A stretch of DNA of 64,000 bases from Secundilactobacillus pentosiphilus (GCF_002217985.1 NZ_BCMI01000008.1:46609-110608); one strand, 5' to 3'; numbered from the stretch's first letter, positions 36,012 to 45,620 are shown. Program-made: numbers and translations. Notes: generated by a model from the sequence alone, not told the origin.

Positions 36012-37241
36012 ATGAATTTTACTCAGGATAGCAAACCTCAATATTTGTCAGCCAATAACGACGATGAATCAAATCAGCAACCTGCTCCTCATAAACGGCG
36101 CCGGATCGTTTGGCTGGACATTGCCAAAGGAATCGGCATGGTGGCAGTTGTTTGCGGGCATAATTTGCTGCCTTATGTGGAACTTGGTCAAGTCGACCGA
36201 TACTGGTACAATTTTATTTATTGGTGGCACATGCCGCTATTCTTTTTGATCAGCGGCTTTTTTCTCAGATCCATTAACTTAGTGGATATCGAAAGGGTCA
36301 CCGTTTTTTTCAAGAAAAAGGTCCTGCCGATTTTACGCAGTTACTTTGTGGCTGGGTTGCTGCTGATTATTGCGTATAAATTTATTCATAATAAGTCGAT
36401 CACCTATAGTTTGGTTTACGTTCTCAAACTCTTTTATGGTGGTAAAACGTTGGGACATTACACAACGATTTTCTGGTACCCGGAAACCTATATTTTAGGG
36501 ATCATTGGGACCACTGTGATTATCAGTCTGATTCGGTTTAAACCGTTGCAATTGGTGATTGCCGCGTACTTTATTTATTGGTCCACCAGCTATGTTCAAG
36601 AAACTAAATTTCAGTTTTTGGGCGTTGTGACTGCACCCTGGGACATGGACATTGCGGTATTGGTCATGGCTTACATGCTGATTGGCTATAATCTATTTTA
36701 TTTCTGCAAGCATTACTTAGTTAAATGGTACGTTTTTTTGCCTTCGGCAGTGGCCGTTTACTGGCTGTTTGTACAGTTGAAAACGGAAAAGTTTTCCTTT
36801 ATTCTTTTCATGCGCAGTCACCAAATTACGGCTTCGTTTGACAAAGTTCCGGCAACTCACATTCAGTTAGCTTTAATGGTCGGTATCATTCCTATTTTGT
36901 GCTGCTTGGCGGTGTTTGGTATCAGCAGAATGATTGCTTTTCCTTTAAAATTTACCCACTCAGCTGCCAAAGTGGTCTTATTTCCCGTGCAGTTGATTGC
37001 CAGAATATTATCGTTAGCCGGCAAACACACTTTGATCATTATGTATATGCATAAAATGATTTTAGATATACTCAGGACCACTCAAGCGACCAGTTTGTTT
37101 TGGATGCAGGTGTTCATTGCCACCGCGGTGCCTTTGCTTATCGGCATCGCTTTTAAACAGTGGCAACGTCTTAGAGCTCATGAATGGCAAGGCTTTTATA
37201 AGTCCTTAAAGGCTAAGCAGCAAGAAAACGACAAGTGGTGA
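36012..37241 (+). CDS. Acyltransferase 3 family membrane protein
   Basis: The ~409-residue protein has about ten hydrophobic segments and opens with RRIVWLDIAKGIGMVAVVCGH, the acyltransferase-3 signature whose Asp and His are needed for activity. A second motif, WYNFIYWWHMPLFFLISGFF, fits the fucose-4-O-acetylase-like subgroup. Such proteins O-acetylate cell-surface glycans. ATG 36012 has AAGGTG upstream; ATG 35991 is an alternative seven codons earlier. The gene sits between the two zinc-ribbon genes and 41-62 bases after the hydrolase, so it may be in the same transcript. The acceptor is unknown. Confidence 0.88.
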   Translation: MNFTQDSKPQYLSANNDDESNQQPAPHKRRRIVWLDIAKGIGMVAVVCGHNLLPYVELGQVDRYWYNFIYWWHMPLFFLISGFFLRSINLVDIERVTVFFKKKVLPILRSYFVAGLLLIIAYKFIHNKSITYSLVYVLKLFYGGKTLGHYTTIFWYPETYILGIIGTTVIISLIRFKPLQLVIAAYFIYWSTSYVQETKFQFLGVVTAPWDMDIAVLVMAYMLIGYNLFYFCKHYLVKWYVFLPSAVAVYWLFVQLKTEKFSFILFMRSHQITASFDKVPATHIQLALMVGIIPILCCLAVFGISRMIAFPLKFTHSAAKVVLFPVQLIARILSLAGKHTLIIMYMHKMILDILRTTQATSLFWMQVFIATAVPLLIGIAFKQWQRLRAHEWQGFYKSLKAKQQENDKW

Positions 37242-37262
37242 ATACAACACATTGACAAACCT

Positions 37263-37297
37263 AAGCAGGTTCCGGAGACGCAGGGATCTGCTTTTGT
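37263..37297 (+). terminator. Terminator after acyltransferase gene
   Basis: AAGCAGGTTCC and GGGATCTGCTTTTGT form an ~10-bp stem. It separates the acyltransferase from the second zinc-ribbon gene, which therefore has its own promoter. Confidence 0.75.
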
Positions 37298-37416
37298 GAT
37301 TAAATGGCGAACGCTTTTATTTCTCTTAATTTTTCGAAAATTCGAATCAAAGTTCACCAAAATTACGTATAGTAGACTTAGGTTAAAGAACCTATTCGTA
37401 GATCGGAGTGACAAAA

Positions 37417-38367
37417 ATGGCAGCAATCATTTGCCCAAACTGCGGCCGCTCAATTCCTTCAGGATCACCATTCTGTCCGGAGTGCGGCTTCAAATTAACT
37501 GATAACTCAACAGCGATTCCATCCCGGCGGACAAGGGATCACACCTCACTGCCGCGTCGAAAGGGACGTTCATCGAATCATTGGCAGTACCGGTTGATTC
37601 CCAACCTAACGCACCTTAGGCAAGTTGGCCAATTCGTGTTGAATAACGGCTGGTTTATCCTACTGTTTTACGTGATTAGCCTATTATTTAATGCGTGGCG
37701 GTGGTGGTTTTTTGGTTTGTTTATCCTGACCACTTACTTGTATCCGTTATTGACTGGTCGAAATACCTTTCTGGAACGGAAGCCGACTGAGCCCAAAAAC
37801 GGCCGTGACGACCAGCAATTCAGTGAAGTGACACCTTCAGCTGCCAAGGAGACTGAGGCAGACCAGGAGGCCCCGCAACCGCGGTTTCGCAAACCGGCAA
37901 AAAAGGGGAGCCATCATTTAGTTTCCAACCGTGAGTTCCAAACGGGCAGTATCCTGATCATCCCCAGTTTAATTTGCTATCTAGTTACTAGGCGAATCAT
38001 TAGGGGGCAGGGGATTCAACTTGATCAGATTTTTAATCAAACTCATTTAGGAAGAACCGTTGACGTTTATTTTATTGCTTTAGGCGTATTAGGCATTGCT
38101 ACTGCTATGGTAATCGGCGGTCTAATAAAAGCCGTCACGCACCATGCCTTCGGCGGGCAAAAATTTAAACGCTGGGGGATAATTACGGCGGTATTGACGG
38201 TTCTCCTCGCCGTTGTCATGTATCAAGACGCGGTTACGGCAACTTCAGCAGGGGCAGTCGTGAGTGCGATTGGGGCGTTTTTAATGCCGTTTTTACCCTG
38301 GCTGGCGGCAATCTTTTATGGTATGGGTGTTATTAAAAATATTTTGACGCCGCAAAGACGTCCGTAA
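37417..38367 (+). CDS. Zinc-ribbon multi-pass membrane protein of unknown function
   Basis: The 316-residue protein starts with a zinc ribbon (CPNCGRSIPSGSPFCPECG) almost identical in layout to that of the gene at 34766. A basic linker follows, then hydrophobic segments near 82-120, an acidic/basic linker, and four further membrane segments from about 190 to the C-terminus. ATG 37417 is chosen by homology of leader and start to the paralogue; GTG 37408 overlaps the ribosome-binding site. I do not recognise the membrane domain. Regulated membrane remodelling is possible, but nothing in the sequence assigns a function. Confidence 0.82.
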   Translation: MAAIICPNCGRSIPSGSPFCPECGFKLTDNSTAIPSRRTRDHTSLPRRKGRSSNHWQYRLIPNLTHLRQVGQFVLNNGWFILLFYVISLLFNAWRWWFFGLFILTTYLYPLLTGRNTFLERKPTEPKNGRDDQQFSEVTPSAAKETEADQEAPQPRFRKPAKKGSHHLVSNREFQTGSILIIPSLICYLVTRRIIRGQGIQLDQIFNQTHLGRTVDVYFIALGVLGIATAMVIGGLIKAVTHHAFGGQKFKRWGIITAVLTVLLAVVMYQDAVTATSAGAVVSAIGAFLMPFLPWLAAIFYGMGVIKNILTPQRRP

Positions 38368-38375
38368 ACGAAAAA

Positions 38376-38591
38376 GGGGCTGTGACTTAAGTCTATATTG
38401 ATAAAAATTTTATTTGGTTTCTTGACTTAAAGACAATTTAAAGGTTGCTTTTGCTCAATACTTTAATCTAGTCTAACCTGCGCCACAACTCAGATTCCGG
38501 CCATTTAACGCAAAAAAACGTATTCCGACAAAGTTCGACGGAATACGTTTTTTTACGTTAAATTCTGGAATCTACCGAGTTGTGGCACACT
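38376..38591. repeat. Palindromic intergenic element / bidirectional terminator
   Basis: Between two convergent genes lies GGGGCTGTGACTTAAGTC (38376-38393). An AT-rich stretch and a 105-base interrupted inverted repeat (38482-38586) follow. In the repeat GCCACAACTC pairs with GAGTTGTGGC, AGATTCC with GGAATCT, ATTTAACG with CGTTAAAT, and AAAAAAACGTATTCCG with CGGAATACGTTTTTTT. The inner hairpin with its A- and T-runs should terminate both transcripts. The first 16 bases (GGCTGTGACTTAAGTC) recur at 63951, so this is probably one copy of a dispersed repeat family. Confidence 0.8.
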
Positions 38592-38613
38592 CTCTTTTAT
38601 ATCTCTATTTTTA

Positions 38614-39543
38614 TTAATGGTGACGCTGTTTGCCAGCATTCCGATTCCGGTTATGCTTATCTTGCGCAACGATACTTGGTTGAACCGTTGACTTAGGTGT
38701 TGCTGGATTCGGAGTAGCAGCAACTGGCTTAGGCTTAACGATCTTCGGCGGGTTCTTTTTCATTTCTGCTTCGATTTCGCGCCGGATCCGTGGCCGATAC
38801 AAATTAATGATCAGTGTTTGGACACAGGCGAAGATACCACCGATGAAGAAGTAAAGACCTAAACCGGCAGACGTTGAAATCGTGAAGAACAGGATCATGA
38901 CGGGACTAACCACCATCGTCATTCGCATGGCTTTTCGTTGGTCAGCAGGCATCCCAATCATTGACAAGTAACCTTGCAGAAGATAGGCCAAAAACGAAAG
39001 AACGGCGAGCAGGATTGAAGATTTTCCCAGCGGGATTCCCATGAAAGTCGATGAGGAAAGTTCCGGTGAGTATTGAATCGCTGCGTACAGTGCCGCGAAA
39101 ATCGGCATTTGAATCAGCAAAGGCAGGCAGCCAATGCCACCGGTCATGCTGATACCGTTTTGGCTATAAAGCTGCATCATCTCTTGACTAGCAGCGGTTT
39201 TCTCTTCGGGTGTGGCAGCTTCTCTTTGTCGCTTTTGCAGTTCAGTCATCTGTGGTTTAATGGCTGAAATTTTTTCCTGCTGAACCGTTGAACTGCGTAA
39301 TTGCCGTACCATTAACGGCAGCAATACCATTCGAACGACCACGGTCACAACGATAATGGCCCAGCCATAGGAATGGCCCAGCATATTAGCTAGCCACTCC
39401 ATCACGTGCTGTCCGGGAACTGCGAGGTAATCGTAGACCAGTCCGTACGGCTTACCGCTCTTGGTACGTTGCACACAGCCGCTCAGCAGCGGTAACAGTG
39501 CGGCCACCGCTAGACCCAGTTGTAAAGGCTTTTTTGATTTCAT
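38614..39543 (-). CDS. yidC: Membrane protein insertase YidC/OxaA
   Basis: The 309-residue protein inserts and folds membrane proteins with or without SecYEG. It has a lipoprotein signal peptide with lipobox LLSGC (Cys23) and five membrane segments. The conserved arginine of the hydrophilic groove is in VVVRMVLLPLMVRQLRSS. The tail is basic and Lys/Pro/Asn-rich (ending RNRNAGKQRHH), which fits the YidC2-type ribosome-binding extension. It is on the minus strand, about 100 bases from acylphosphatase, the usual neighbour in lactobacilli. Confidence 0.96.
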   Translation of the reverse strand: MKSKKPLQLGLAVAALLPLLSGCVQRTKSGKPYGLVYDYLAVPGQHVMEWLANMLGHSYGWAIIVVTVVVRMVLLPLMVRQLRSSTVQQEKISAIKPQMTELQKRQREAATPEEKTAASQEMMQLYSQNGISMTGGIGCLPLLIQMPIFAALYAAIQYSPELSSSTFMGIPLGKSSILLAVLSFLAYLLQGYLSMIGMPADQRKAMRMTMVVSPVMILFFTISTSAGLGLYFFIGGIFACVQTLIINLYRPRIRREIEAEMKKNPPKIVKPKPVAATPNPATPKSTVQPSIVAQDKHNRNRNAGKQRHH

Positions 39544-39649
39544 TTACTTTTATTCAAATCCCTTCTGAACAAATTCTTTATTATACTATAGTAGCGAAGT
39601 TCTCTAAAGATGACAACAAGATAAATCTTACTTGATATGAAGGGCTTTT

Positions 39650-39922
39650 TCAATCGGTAATGGTAAACTTTTTAAAGTCTTCAACATTTTTGTCAGTTAT
39701 TGTTAAGCGGCTGACTTTAGCGTAGGGTGTTGGTGATTTCTTTAACGCTTCGATAAAAGCGTTTAAACTGGTTTCATCAGCCTGTGCGCGTACTGTTACT
39801 GACCCATCCGGCTCATTTTTAACCCAGCCAACGACCTGGAGCCGGTTGGCTAAGCGCGCCGTTGTCCAGCGGAATCCGACCCCTTGGACCCGCCCGTGAA
39901 TTGAAATTGTCACTGATTTCAT
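39650..39922 (-). CDS. acyP: Acylphosphatase
   Basis: The 90-residue enzyme hydrolyses acyl phosphates. The phosphate loop GRVQGVGFRW carries the catalytic Arg, and VGWVKNEPDGSV carries the catalytic Asn. The in-frame reading extends 22 codons upstream to 39988, but that would run into the divergent methyltransferase gene. ATG 39922, preceded by AAGGAG on the minus strand, gives the normal acylphosphatase length. Confidence 0.95.
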   Translation of the reverse strand: MKSVTISIHGRVQGVGFRWTTARLANRLQVVGWVKNEPDGSVTVRAQADETSLNAFIEALKKSPTPYAKVSRLTITDKNVEDFKKFTITD

Positions 39923-39986
39923 CAAAACACTCCTTAATCGTGATATTATGGTCAATAGTAACAAAAATCGGAAAGAAGAGGAATTC

Positions 39987-40766
39987 ATGATCGAAGAAAT
40001 TACGTCGACTCAAAACGCAAAAGTCAAAAAATGGCAACACTTGAGCACCAAAAAAGGGCACCAAAAATTCCACCAATACCTGGTAGAAGGGTGGCATATT
40101 GTTGGCGATGCCATTGCAGCTGAACAGCCAGTGGTTCAAATTATGGCGACTGCTGAACAGTTAAATATTCACCAGCACCAGTTTCCAGACAACGTTGAAA
40201 CCTTTGAAATCACGGATGAAATTGCGAAAAAGTTGTCTGACACGGTCACGCCGCAGGGTATTTTTGCCGTGTTGGATATCCTAGCAGCTGAACACGTTGA
40301 TCCGGAAACGGCAACTGGCGCATGGTTGCTGCTAGACCGAATTCAAGACCCGGGAAACATTGGTACGATGGTTCGAACTGCGGATGCGGCCGGTTTTAGG
40401 GGAGTCGTTTTTGGCGACGGAACCTCTAGCCGTTATACACCAAAAGTTATTCGGTCAATGCAGGGCAGTCAGTTTCACATTCAGTTGACCCATAGTAACC
40501 TTGAGGACTGGATCAGTGCCTTACAGGCCAGAAACATCCCCGTCTATGGTTCAGCATTGAATGAGAATGCCAAGGATTACAGCACGGTCACGCCGCCAGC
40601 TGAATTCGGTTTGGTTTTAGGCAATGAAGGGCAGGGAATGGCTGAAAAGTTAATGACCCAAACAACGGCTAACCTGTACATTCCAATTAAGGGTCAGGCG
40701 GAGTCTTTGAACGTTGCGGTCGCCGCGGGTATACTCATGTTTAAACTGAACCAAAATTTGGCTTAA
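39987..40766 (+). CDS. SpoU/TrmH-family RNA 2'-O-methyltransferase
   Basis: The 259-residue protein has an N-terminal substrate-binding domain (VKKWQHLSTKKGHQKFHQYLVEG) and a SPOUT knot domain with motif 1 NIGTMVRTADAAGF, motif 2 LVLGNEGQGM and motif 3 IPIKGQAESLNVAVAAGI. It should methylate a ribose in rRNA or tRNA; the exact site cannot be told. ATG 39987 with AGAGGAA upstream is used. A reading from ATG 39948 would add 13 hydrophilic residues. It is divergent from acyP. Confidence 0.93.
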   Translation: MIEEITSTQNAKVKKWQHLSTKKGHQKFHQYLVEGWHIVGDAIAAEQPVVQIMATAEQLNIHQHQFPDNVETFEITDEIAKKLSDTVTPQGIFAVLDILAAEHVDPETATGAWLLLDRIQDPGNIGTMVRTADAAGFRGVVFGDGTSSRYTPKVIRSMQGSQFHIQLTHSNLEDWISALQARNIPVYGSALNENAKDYSTVTPPAEFGLVLGNEGQGMAEKLMTQTTANLYIPIKGQAESLNVAVAAGILMFKLNQNLA

Positions 40767-40861
40767 GTCCCGTCATTTAGGGTATTTTGCTTGCAATATT
40801 ATGTTACATTAAGTATAGTTTACGTAGATTATAAACTTACTAAAAGTAAAGGAAGCGTTGT

Positions 40862-41377
40862 ATGACAAGAAATGATTGGCGCCAAGACTCAGAATACGTT
40901 GCTTTAGTCGGTGATTTGCTGGCTAAGCCAGAAGTTCAAAAACTGGCCAATTATACCCAGCACCACCACTCCAACCGGTTAGATCATTCCATCTCCGTTT
41001 CTTACGATAGCTACTTAATTGCCAAAAAGCATCATTTGAATGTTCGTGCCACTGCACGGGCTGGATTATTGCACGATTTGTTTTACTATGACTGGCGGAC
41101 AACTAAGTTTAACTTAGGTTCTCACGCTTTCATTCATCCACGGGTGGCTTTACGAAACGCAGAGAAACTGACTGAACTTAGTCCGATGGAAAAAGACATC
41201 ATCCTCAAGCATATGTGGGGGGCTACGGCTGCGTTACCAAAGTATCGCGAAAGTGTGATCGTCAGTTTAGTTGATGATAAAGAAGCGGTTGTTGAGTTCT
41301 TATCACCGATGCGAAAACGGGTCATGGCTTGGCGGAAACGTAATATTGACCGTGTATTGAATTTATTAGACAAGTAA
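40862..41377 (+). CDS. HD-domain protein
   Basis: The 171-residue protein has HD-superfamily metal ligands: HSISVSYDSY near residue 41, HD in GLLHDLFYYDW, a third histidine in LKHMWG, and VDDKEA as the last aspartate. Such small HD proteins are phosphohydrolases of unknown physiological substrate. It follows the methyltransferase gene by 95 bases, and a similar neighbourhood is common in lactobacilli. Confidence 0.9.
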   Translation: MTRNDWRQDSEYVALVGDLLAKPEVQKLANYTQHHHSNRLDHSISVSYDSYLIAKKHHLNVRATARAGLLHDLFYYDWRTTKFNLGSHAFIHPRVALRNAEKLTELSPMEKDIILKHMWGATAALPKYRESVIVSLVDDKEAVVEFLSPMRKRVMAWRKRNIDRVLNLLDK

Positions 41378-41401
41378 TCGGACTAGATTAGGGGTGTTGA
41401 T

Positions 41402-41785
41402 ATGGATCAAGTCGTTGACAAGACCATTGACGTCACGGACTTCGAGCTTTGCCCGAAGTTTGAATGGACGTTTTCGATTTTAGGTAAAAAGTGGAACGGT
41501 CTTATAATCGATGTATTATTAAATCTCGGACCACAACGATTTAAAGACATCGCTAATAAGGTCAGTAAGTGTTCCGACCGCGTGTTAGTTGAACGCCTTA
41601 AGGAATTAGAAAGTGATGGCATCGTGATGCGGAAGACCTACCGGAATTCTGCGCTGATTGAATATGCGCTGACCGAAAAGGGTCAGGATTTAGCAAGCGT
41701 GATGAAGTCAATTCACGGCTGGTCAGAAAAATGGTGTCAAAATCAATCTGCTCCTAAGGTTGACCAATGCCACCAACCGCTGTAA
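41402..41785 (+). CDS. HxlR-family transcriptional regulator
   Basis: The 127-residue winged-helix protein has the family signature: CPKFEWTFSILGKKWNGLII near the N-terminus, with the conserved Cys, and then QRFKDIANKVSKCSDRVLVERLKELESDGIV as recognition and wing region. HxlR/HypR regulators often respond to aldehydes, quinones or disulfide stress. It follows the HD gene by 24 bases. Target genes cannot be read from this window. Confidence 0.92.
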   Translation: MDQVVDKTIDVTDFELCPKFEWTFSILGKKWNGLIIDVLLNLGPQRFKDIANKVSKCSDRVLVERLKELESDGIVMRKTYRNSALIEYALTEKGQDLASVMKSIHGWSEKWCQNQSAPKVDQCHQPL

Positions 41786-41799
41786 ACTAGTGGTTGTGT

Positions 41800-42048
41800 A
41801 AATTGGAAAAATGCGATGACGAAAGACCAGTAATTCTGATTCAATCCAAGAGATGCGGGCGTTTTAGTGGAAGTTCGCAGTTTGATAAGAATGAATTCAC
41901 TTTCTAAGCAGAGGTTGGGCGTTACTGAGGTAACAAATAATCTTCCGGTTAATTGACCGTTATTAAATTACCGAGTGTACTTTATTAAAGTAAACAAGGG
42001 TGGTACCGCGAAAGCTTCGTCCCTTTATTTAGGGACGGAGTTTTTTTA
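41800..42048 (+). promoter_or_regulatory. T-box riboswitch, phenylalanine (pheS leader)
   Basis: The T-box sequence AAGGGTGGTACCGCG (ending 42010) precedes a terminator hairpin (42018-42047, CGTCCCTTTATTTAGGGACG and a T-run). Upstream are an AGTA specifier-loop motif and AAGAGATGCGGG apical region. TTC at 41896-41898, in GAATTCA, is the likely specifier and matches phenylalanine. The leader fills the gap between the HxlR gene and pheS. Confidence 0.92.
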
Positions 42049-42069
42049 TTTTGTTAAGGAGGGTCAGAC

Positions 42070-43116
42070 ATGACACTGATCGATCAGCTGGAAAAGATCC
42101 GGCAGCAACGGAAACAAGATATTAAAGACGTAGGGGATCTAAAGAACTTAGACGCACTGCGGGTGGAGTTATTAGGTAAAAAGGGGCCAATCACACAAGC
42201 ACTTCGCGGCATGCGTGATTTACCTGCTGACCAGCGGCCGAAGTTTGGTCAGTTTGCTAACACCGTCAGAGATGAACTGCAAGGTGCCATTGAAGCACGG
42301 CGTGACGAATTAAAGAAGGACAGACTAAACAAGCAGCTGGCTAACGAAAAGATCGATGTGACATTGCCTGGTAAACCAGTTGCTCAAGGGCAGCCTCACG
42401 TTATTCAACAAATTATCGATCAAATTGAAGATTTATTCATCGGCATGGGTTACCAGGTTTTAACTGGTCCAGAAGTCGAGGAAGACAAATACAACTTTGA
42501 AATGATGAACTTGCCAAAGGATCATCCAGCACGTGATATGCAGGATACGTTCTACATCACAAAGGATATTTTAATGCGGACGCAAACCTCGCCAATGCAG
42601 GCTAGAACCTTGGAAAAGCACGATTTCAGCAAGGGCCCGTTAAAGATGATTTCACCAGGGGTCGTTTATCGTCGGGATACCGATGATCCAACCCACTCCC
42701 ACCAGTTCCACCAAGTGGAAGGAATCGTGATCGACAAGCACATTACGATGGCAGATTTAAAGGGGACCCTTGAATTGATTGCCCATGAACTCTTCGGTAA
42801 CCGGTTCGATATTCGGTTGCGGCCAAGCTACTTTCCATTTACGGAACCGTCTGTTGAAGCCGACATTACTTGTTTCAACTGTGGTGGCAAGGGCTGCGCA
42901 GTCTGCAAGTATACTGGCTGGATCGAAGTTCTGGGTGCCGGAATGGTGCACCCGAACGTCCTTGAGATGGCTGGCGTGGATTCCGAAGTGTACGGTGGCT
43001 TTGCCTTTGGCCTTGGTCCAGACCGGTTTGCAATGCTGAAGTATGGTGTAGACGACATCCGCAACTTCTACTTGAACGATGTTCGTTTCCTCACCCAATT
43101 TTCAAAGAAAGGATAA
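42070..43116 (+). CDS. pheS: Phenylalanine--tRNA ligase subunit alpha
   Basis: The 348-residue alpha subunit holds the class II active site: an N-terminal coiled coil (residues ~1-85), [30 protein letters not shown], motif 2 [20 protein letters not shown], and the C-terminal [14 protein letters not shown] motif 3. [18 protein letters not shown] cysteine cluster is also present. It works as an (alpha-beta)2 tetramer with PheT, encoded nine bases downstream. AAGGAGG precedes the ATG. Confidence 0.98.
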   Translation: MTLIDQLEKIRQQRKQDIKDVGDLKNLDALRVELLGKKGPITQALRGMRDLPADQRPKFGQFANTVRDELQGAIEARRDELKKDRLNKQLANEKIDVTLPGKPVAQGQPHVIQQIIDQIEDLFIGMGYQVLTGPEVEEDKYNFEMMNLPKDHPARDMQDTFYITKDILMRTQTSPMQARTLEKHDFSKGPLKMISPGVVYRRDTDDPTHSHQFHQVEGIVIDKHITMADLKGTLELIAHELFGNRFDIRLRPSYFPFTEPSVEADITCFNCGGKGCAVCKYTGWIEVLGAGMVHPNVLEMAGVDSEVYGGFAFGLGPDRFAMLKYGVDDIRNFYLNDVRFLTQFSKKG

Positions 43117-43125
43117 TCAGCCAAA

Positions 43126-45540
43126 ATGAAAATCTCTTACAGTTGGTTACAAGAATATTTAGATCTTAAAGCTTCACCGAAAGATTTGGGTGAAAAAATC
43201 GAACGTTCCTCCGTTGAAGTCGATTCAGTGACGCAACCCAGCGACGGTTTAAAGAAAATCGTCGTTGGTAAAATTGTTTCTATGGAGCCGCATCCTGATT
43301 CAGATCACTTACAAGTTTGCCAAGTCGATGTCGGCGATGAGGAACTGTCCCAAATCGTCTGCGGCGCACCCAACGTTGCGGCGGATAAGAAAGTCATTGT
43401 GGCCTTACCAGGATCACGAATTGGCGGCAACGTCAAAATCAAGCGCTCTAAGATGCGCGGTGTGGTTTCTAACGGGATGATCTGTGCCTTAGATGAAATC
43501 GGGTTTTCAAAAGACGTTGTGCCGAAGGAATGGGCCGATGGGATTTACTTCTTGCAAGACGACGCGAAGGTTGGCGAACCCGTTTTCCCATACTTAGGTA
43601 TGGACGATTATCTCATCGACGTGGACGTTACGCCTAACCGTGGTGACATGCTGAGTGTTTACGGTGTTGCTCGCGATTTGGGTGCCATTTACGACCAGAC
43701 ACCTCAGCTTAACCACCCTCAAGTGGAAGAAGTTTCAACGCCAGCAGCTGATAAAGTCTCTCTGGACGTTGATAAAGATTTAGCACCCATTTATACAATG
43801 CGGGTCGTTGAAAACGTGAAGATTCAGCCGAGTCCCCGTTGGTTGCAAATTAAGTTATGGAATGCCGGTATGCGGCCCATTAATAACGTGGTTGATGTCA
43901 CAAATTACATTTTGTTGAAGTATGGTCAACCACTGCACGCCTTCGATTACGGTAAGGTTTCTGGTTCTACGATCAAGGCCCGTTACGCCCAAAAGGGTGA
44001 GAAACTGACGACTCTGAATGAAGAAGAACATGAACTGAATGAAAAAGACATCGTGATTGCCGACGACCAAAAACCAATTGCCTTAGCTGGTGTGATGGGT
44101 GGTTTGAATTCTGAAATCGATGATCACACGACTACGGTAGCCATTGAATCAGCCGTTTTCACACCGACTTTGATTCGGAAGACCGCTCAGCGCCAAAACC
44201 TCCATACCGATGCTTCGCAGCACTTTGAACGTGGCGTTGACCGTGGCGGCGTTGAAGAAGCAGCTGACGCGGCAGCTGAAATGATGCACGAACTGGCTGA
44301 TGGCGACGTGTTAAAGGGAATCGTCACGGGCTCAAGCTATGACGTGAAAGACGTTATCGTCAAGGTCACTTTGTCACGGGTAAACCACGTACTGGGTACT
44401 GACCTGAAACTGGATCAAGTTGCAGACATCTTTAAGCGGCTGGGATTTGGTGTGCAAGTTGATGGCGAAACTTACACCGTCAGCGTGCCTTCTACTCGCT
44501 GGGACATTCATATTCCGGCTGATCTGCTGGAGGAAGTTGCCCGGATCTACGGTTATGATAAGATTCCATCAACTCTGCCCAGTGGGCCAACAACGGTTGG
44601 TGCCTTAACCGAAAAGCAGAAGTTGATGCGGGATTCGCGGCACGTTCTGGAAGCACTGGGCCTTAATCAAGCCATTTCCTACGCCTTGACAACCGAGACT
44701 AAAGCGGGTCAGTTTATGATGCGTGAAAGTTCTGAAACCCAGTTAAGCTGGCCAATGACAGCTGATCATACAACCTTGCGGATGAATCTGATCAGTGGCT
44801 TACTGGATGACATTGCTTATAATAACGCTCGCCGTGTGAAGGACGTTGCCCTGTACGAACAGGGGCGGGTCTTCTACAAAGATGCTGCCGACCAGGTACG
44901 CCCTAGTGAACACGAACACATCGCTGGTGCAGTTAGCGGTCAATTAATTGTCGATCCGCTGAAAAACGCGAAGAACAATGCTGTTGATTTCTATCAACTC
45001 AAGGGAATTGTCGAAAAGTACTTGGATAACCTGGCTATTAAGGGCGACGTTGAATTCGTTGCTACTGACCGTTACCCTGAAATGCATCCGGGAAGAACTG
45101 CTGATATTACGATTCACGGTCACTACATTGGGTTTATTGGTCAGGTTCACCCAACCGTTGCTGAAGCTTATAAGATCAACCAAACCTACGTCTTTGAATT
45201 AGATTTGGATGCACTGATTGACATGCCGAAGGATATGGACCAGTTTGAACCAATCTCCAAGTATCCTTCCATTACGCGTGATGTGGCGTTACTGGTCGAC
45301 AAATCCGTCACTAATGCGCAAGTCTTAGCGCAGATTCAGAAACGGGGCGGCGCTTACCTGAAGTCGGTTGCGCTGTTTGACATTTATGATGGGAAGAACC
45401 TGCCAAGCGGTAAGCAATCCTTGGCCTATACACTGACCTATCAAAATCCAAACGCCACGTTAACTGATGACGAAGTCAACCACGCCTTTGAAAAGGTTCA
45501 AAAGACACTAACCAGTGAACTGGGCGCAGAAATTAGATAA
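43126..45540 (+). CDS. pheT: Phenylalanine--tRNA ligase subunit beta
   Basis: The 804-residue beta subunit shows the N-terminal EMAP/tRNA-binding fold (IVSMEPHPDSDHLQVCQVDVG), the B3/B4 editing domain, the B5 domain, a class II-like domain, and the C-terminal FDX-ACB anticodon-binding domain (PISKYPSITRDVALLVDK). Length is normal. It is co-transcribed with pheS under the Phe T-box and followed by a terminator. Confidence 0.98.
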   Translation: MKISYSWLQEYLDLKASPKDLGEKIERSSVEVDSVTQPSDGLKKIVVGKIVSMEPHPDSDHLQVCQVDVGDEELSQIVCGAPNVAADKKVIVALPGSRIGGNVKIKRSKMRGVVSNGMICALDEIGFSKDVVPKEWADGIYFLQDDAKVGEPVFPYLGMDDYLIDVDVTPNRGDMLSVYGVARDLGAIYDQTPQLNHPQVEEVSTPAADKVSLDVDKDLAPIYTMRVVENVKIQPSPRWLQIKLWNAGMRPINNVVDVTNYILLKYGQPLHAFDYGKVSGSTIKARYAQKGEKLTTLNEEEHELNEKDIVIADDQKPIALAGVMGGLNSEIDDHTTTVAIESAVFTPTLIRKTAQRQNLHTDASQHFERGVDRGGVEEAADAAAEMMHELADGDVLKGIVTGSSYDVKDVIVKVTLSRVNHVLGTDLKLDQVADIFKRLGFGVQVDGETYTVSVPSTRWDIHIPADLLEEVARIYGYDKIPSTLPSGPTTVGALTEKQKLMRDSRHVLEALGLNQAISYALTTETKAGQFMMRESSETQLSWPMTADHTTLRMNLISGLLDDIAYNNARRVKDVALYEQGRVFYKDAADQVRPSEHEHIAGAVSGQLIVDPLKNAKNNAVDFYQLKGIVEKYLDNLAIKGDVEFVATDRYPEMHPGRTADITIHGHYIGFIGQVHPTVAEAYKINQTYVFELDLDALIDMPKDMDQFEPISKYPSITRDVALLVDKSVTNAQVLAQIQKRGGAYLKSVALFDIYDGKNLPSGKQSLAYTLTYQNPNATLTDDEVNHAFEKVQKTLTSELGAEIR

Positions 45541-45620
45541 TGTGAACCCCCTTACTGGATGAGACTTCATTCAATAACACGGGTCGGAATCAATGATCAG
45601 GGAAGATCGATCCGTTATTC

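Noticed and set aside
38368..38613. Insertion sequence remnant between the zinc-ribbon gene and yidC
   Set aside because: There is no transposase fragment, and the ends are not flanked by a visible target duplication; only palindromic repeat structure is present.
39948..40139. Minus-strand overlap of acylphosphatase upstream reading with the RNA methyltransferase
   Set aside because: The acylphosphatase start at 39922 gives the family length, so the longer reading into the divergent gene is not real.
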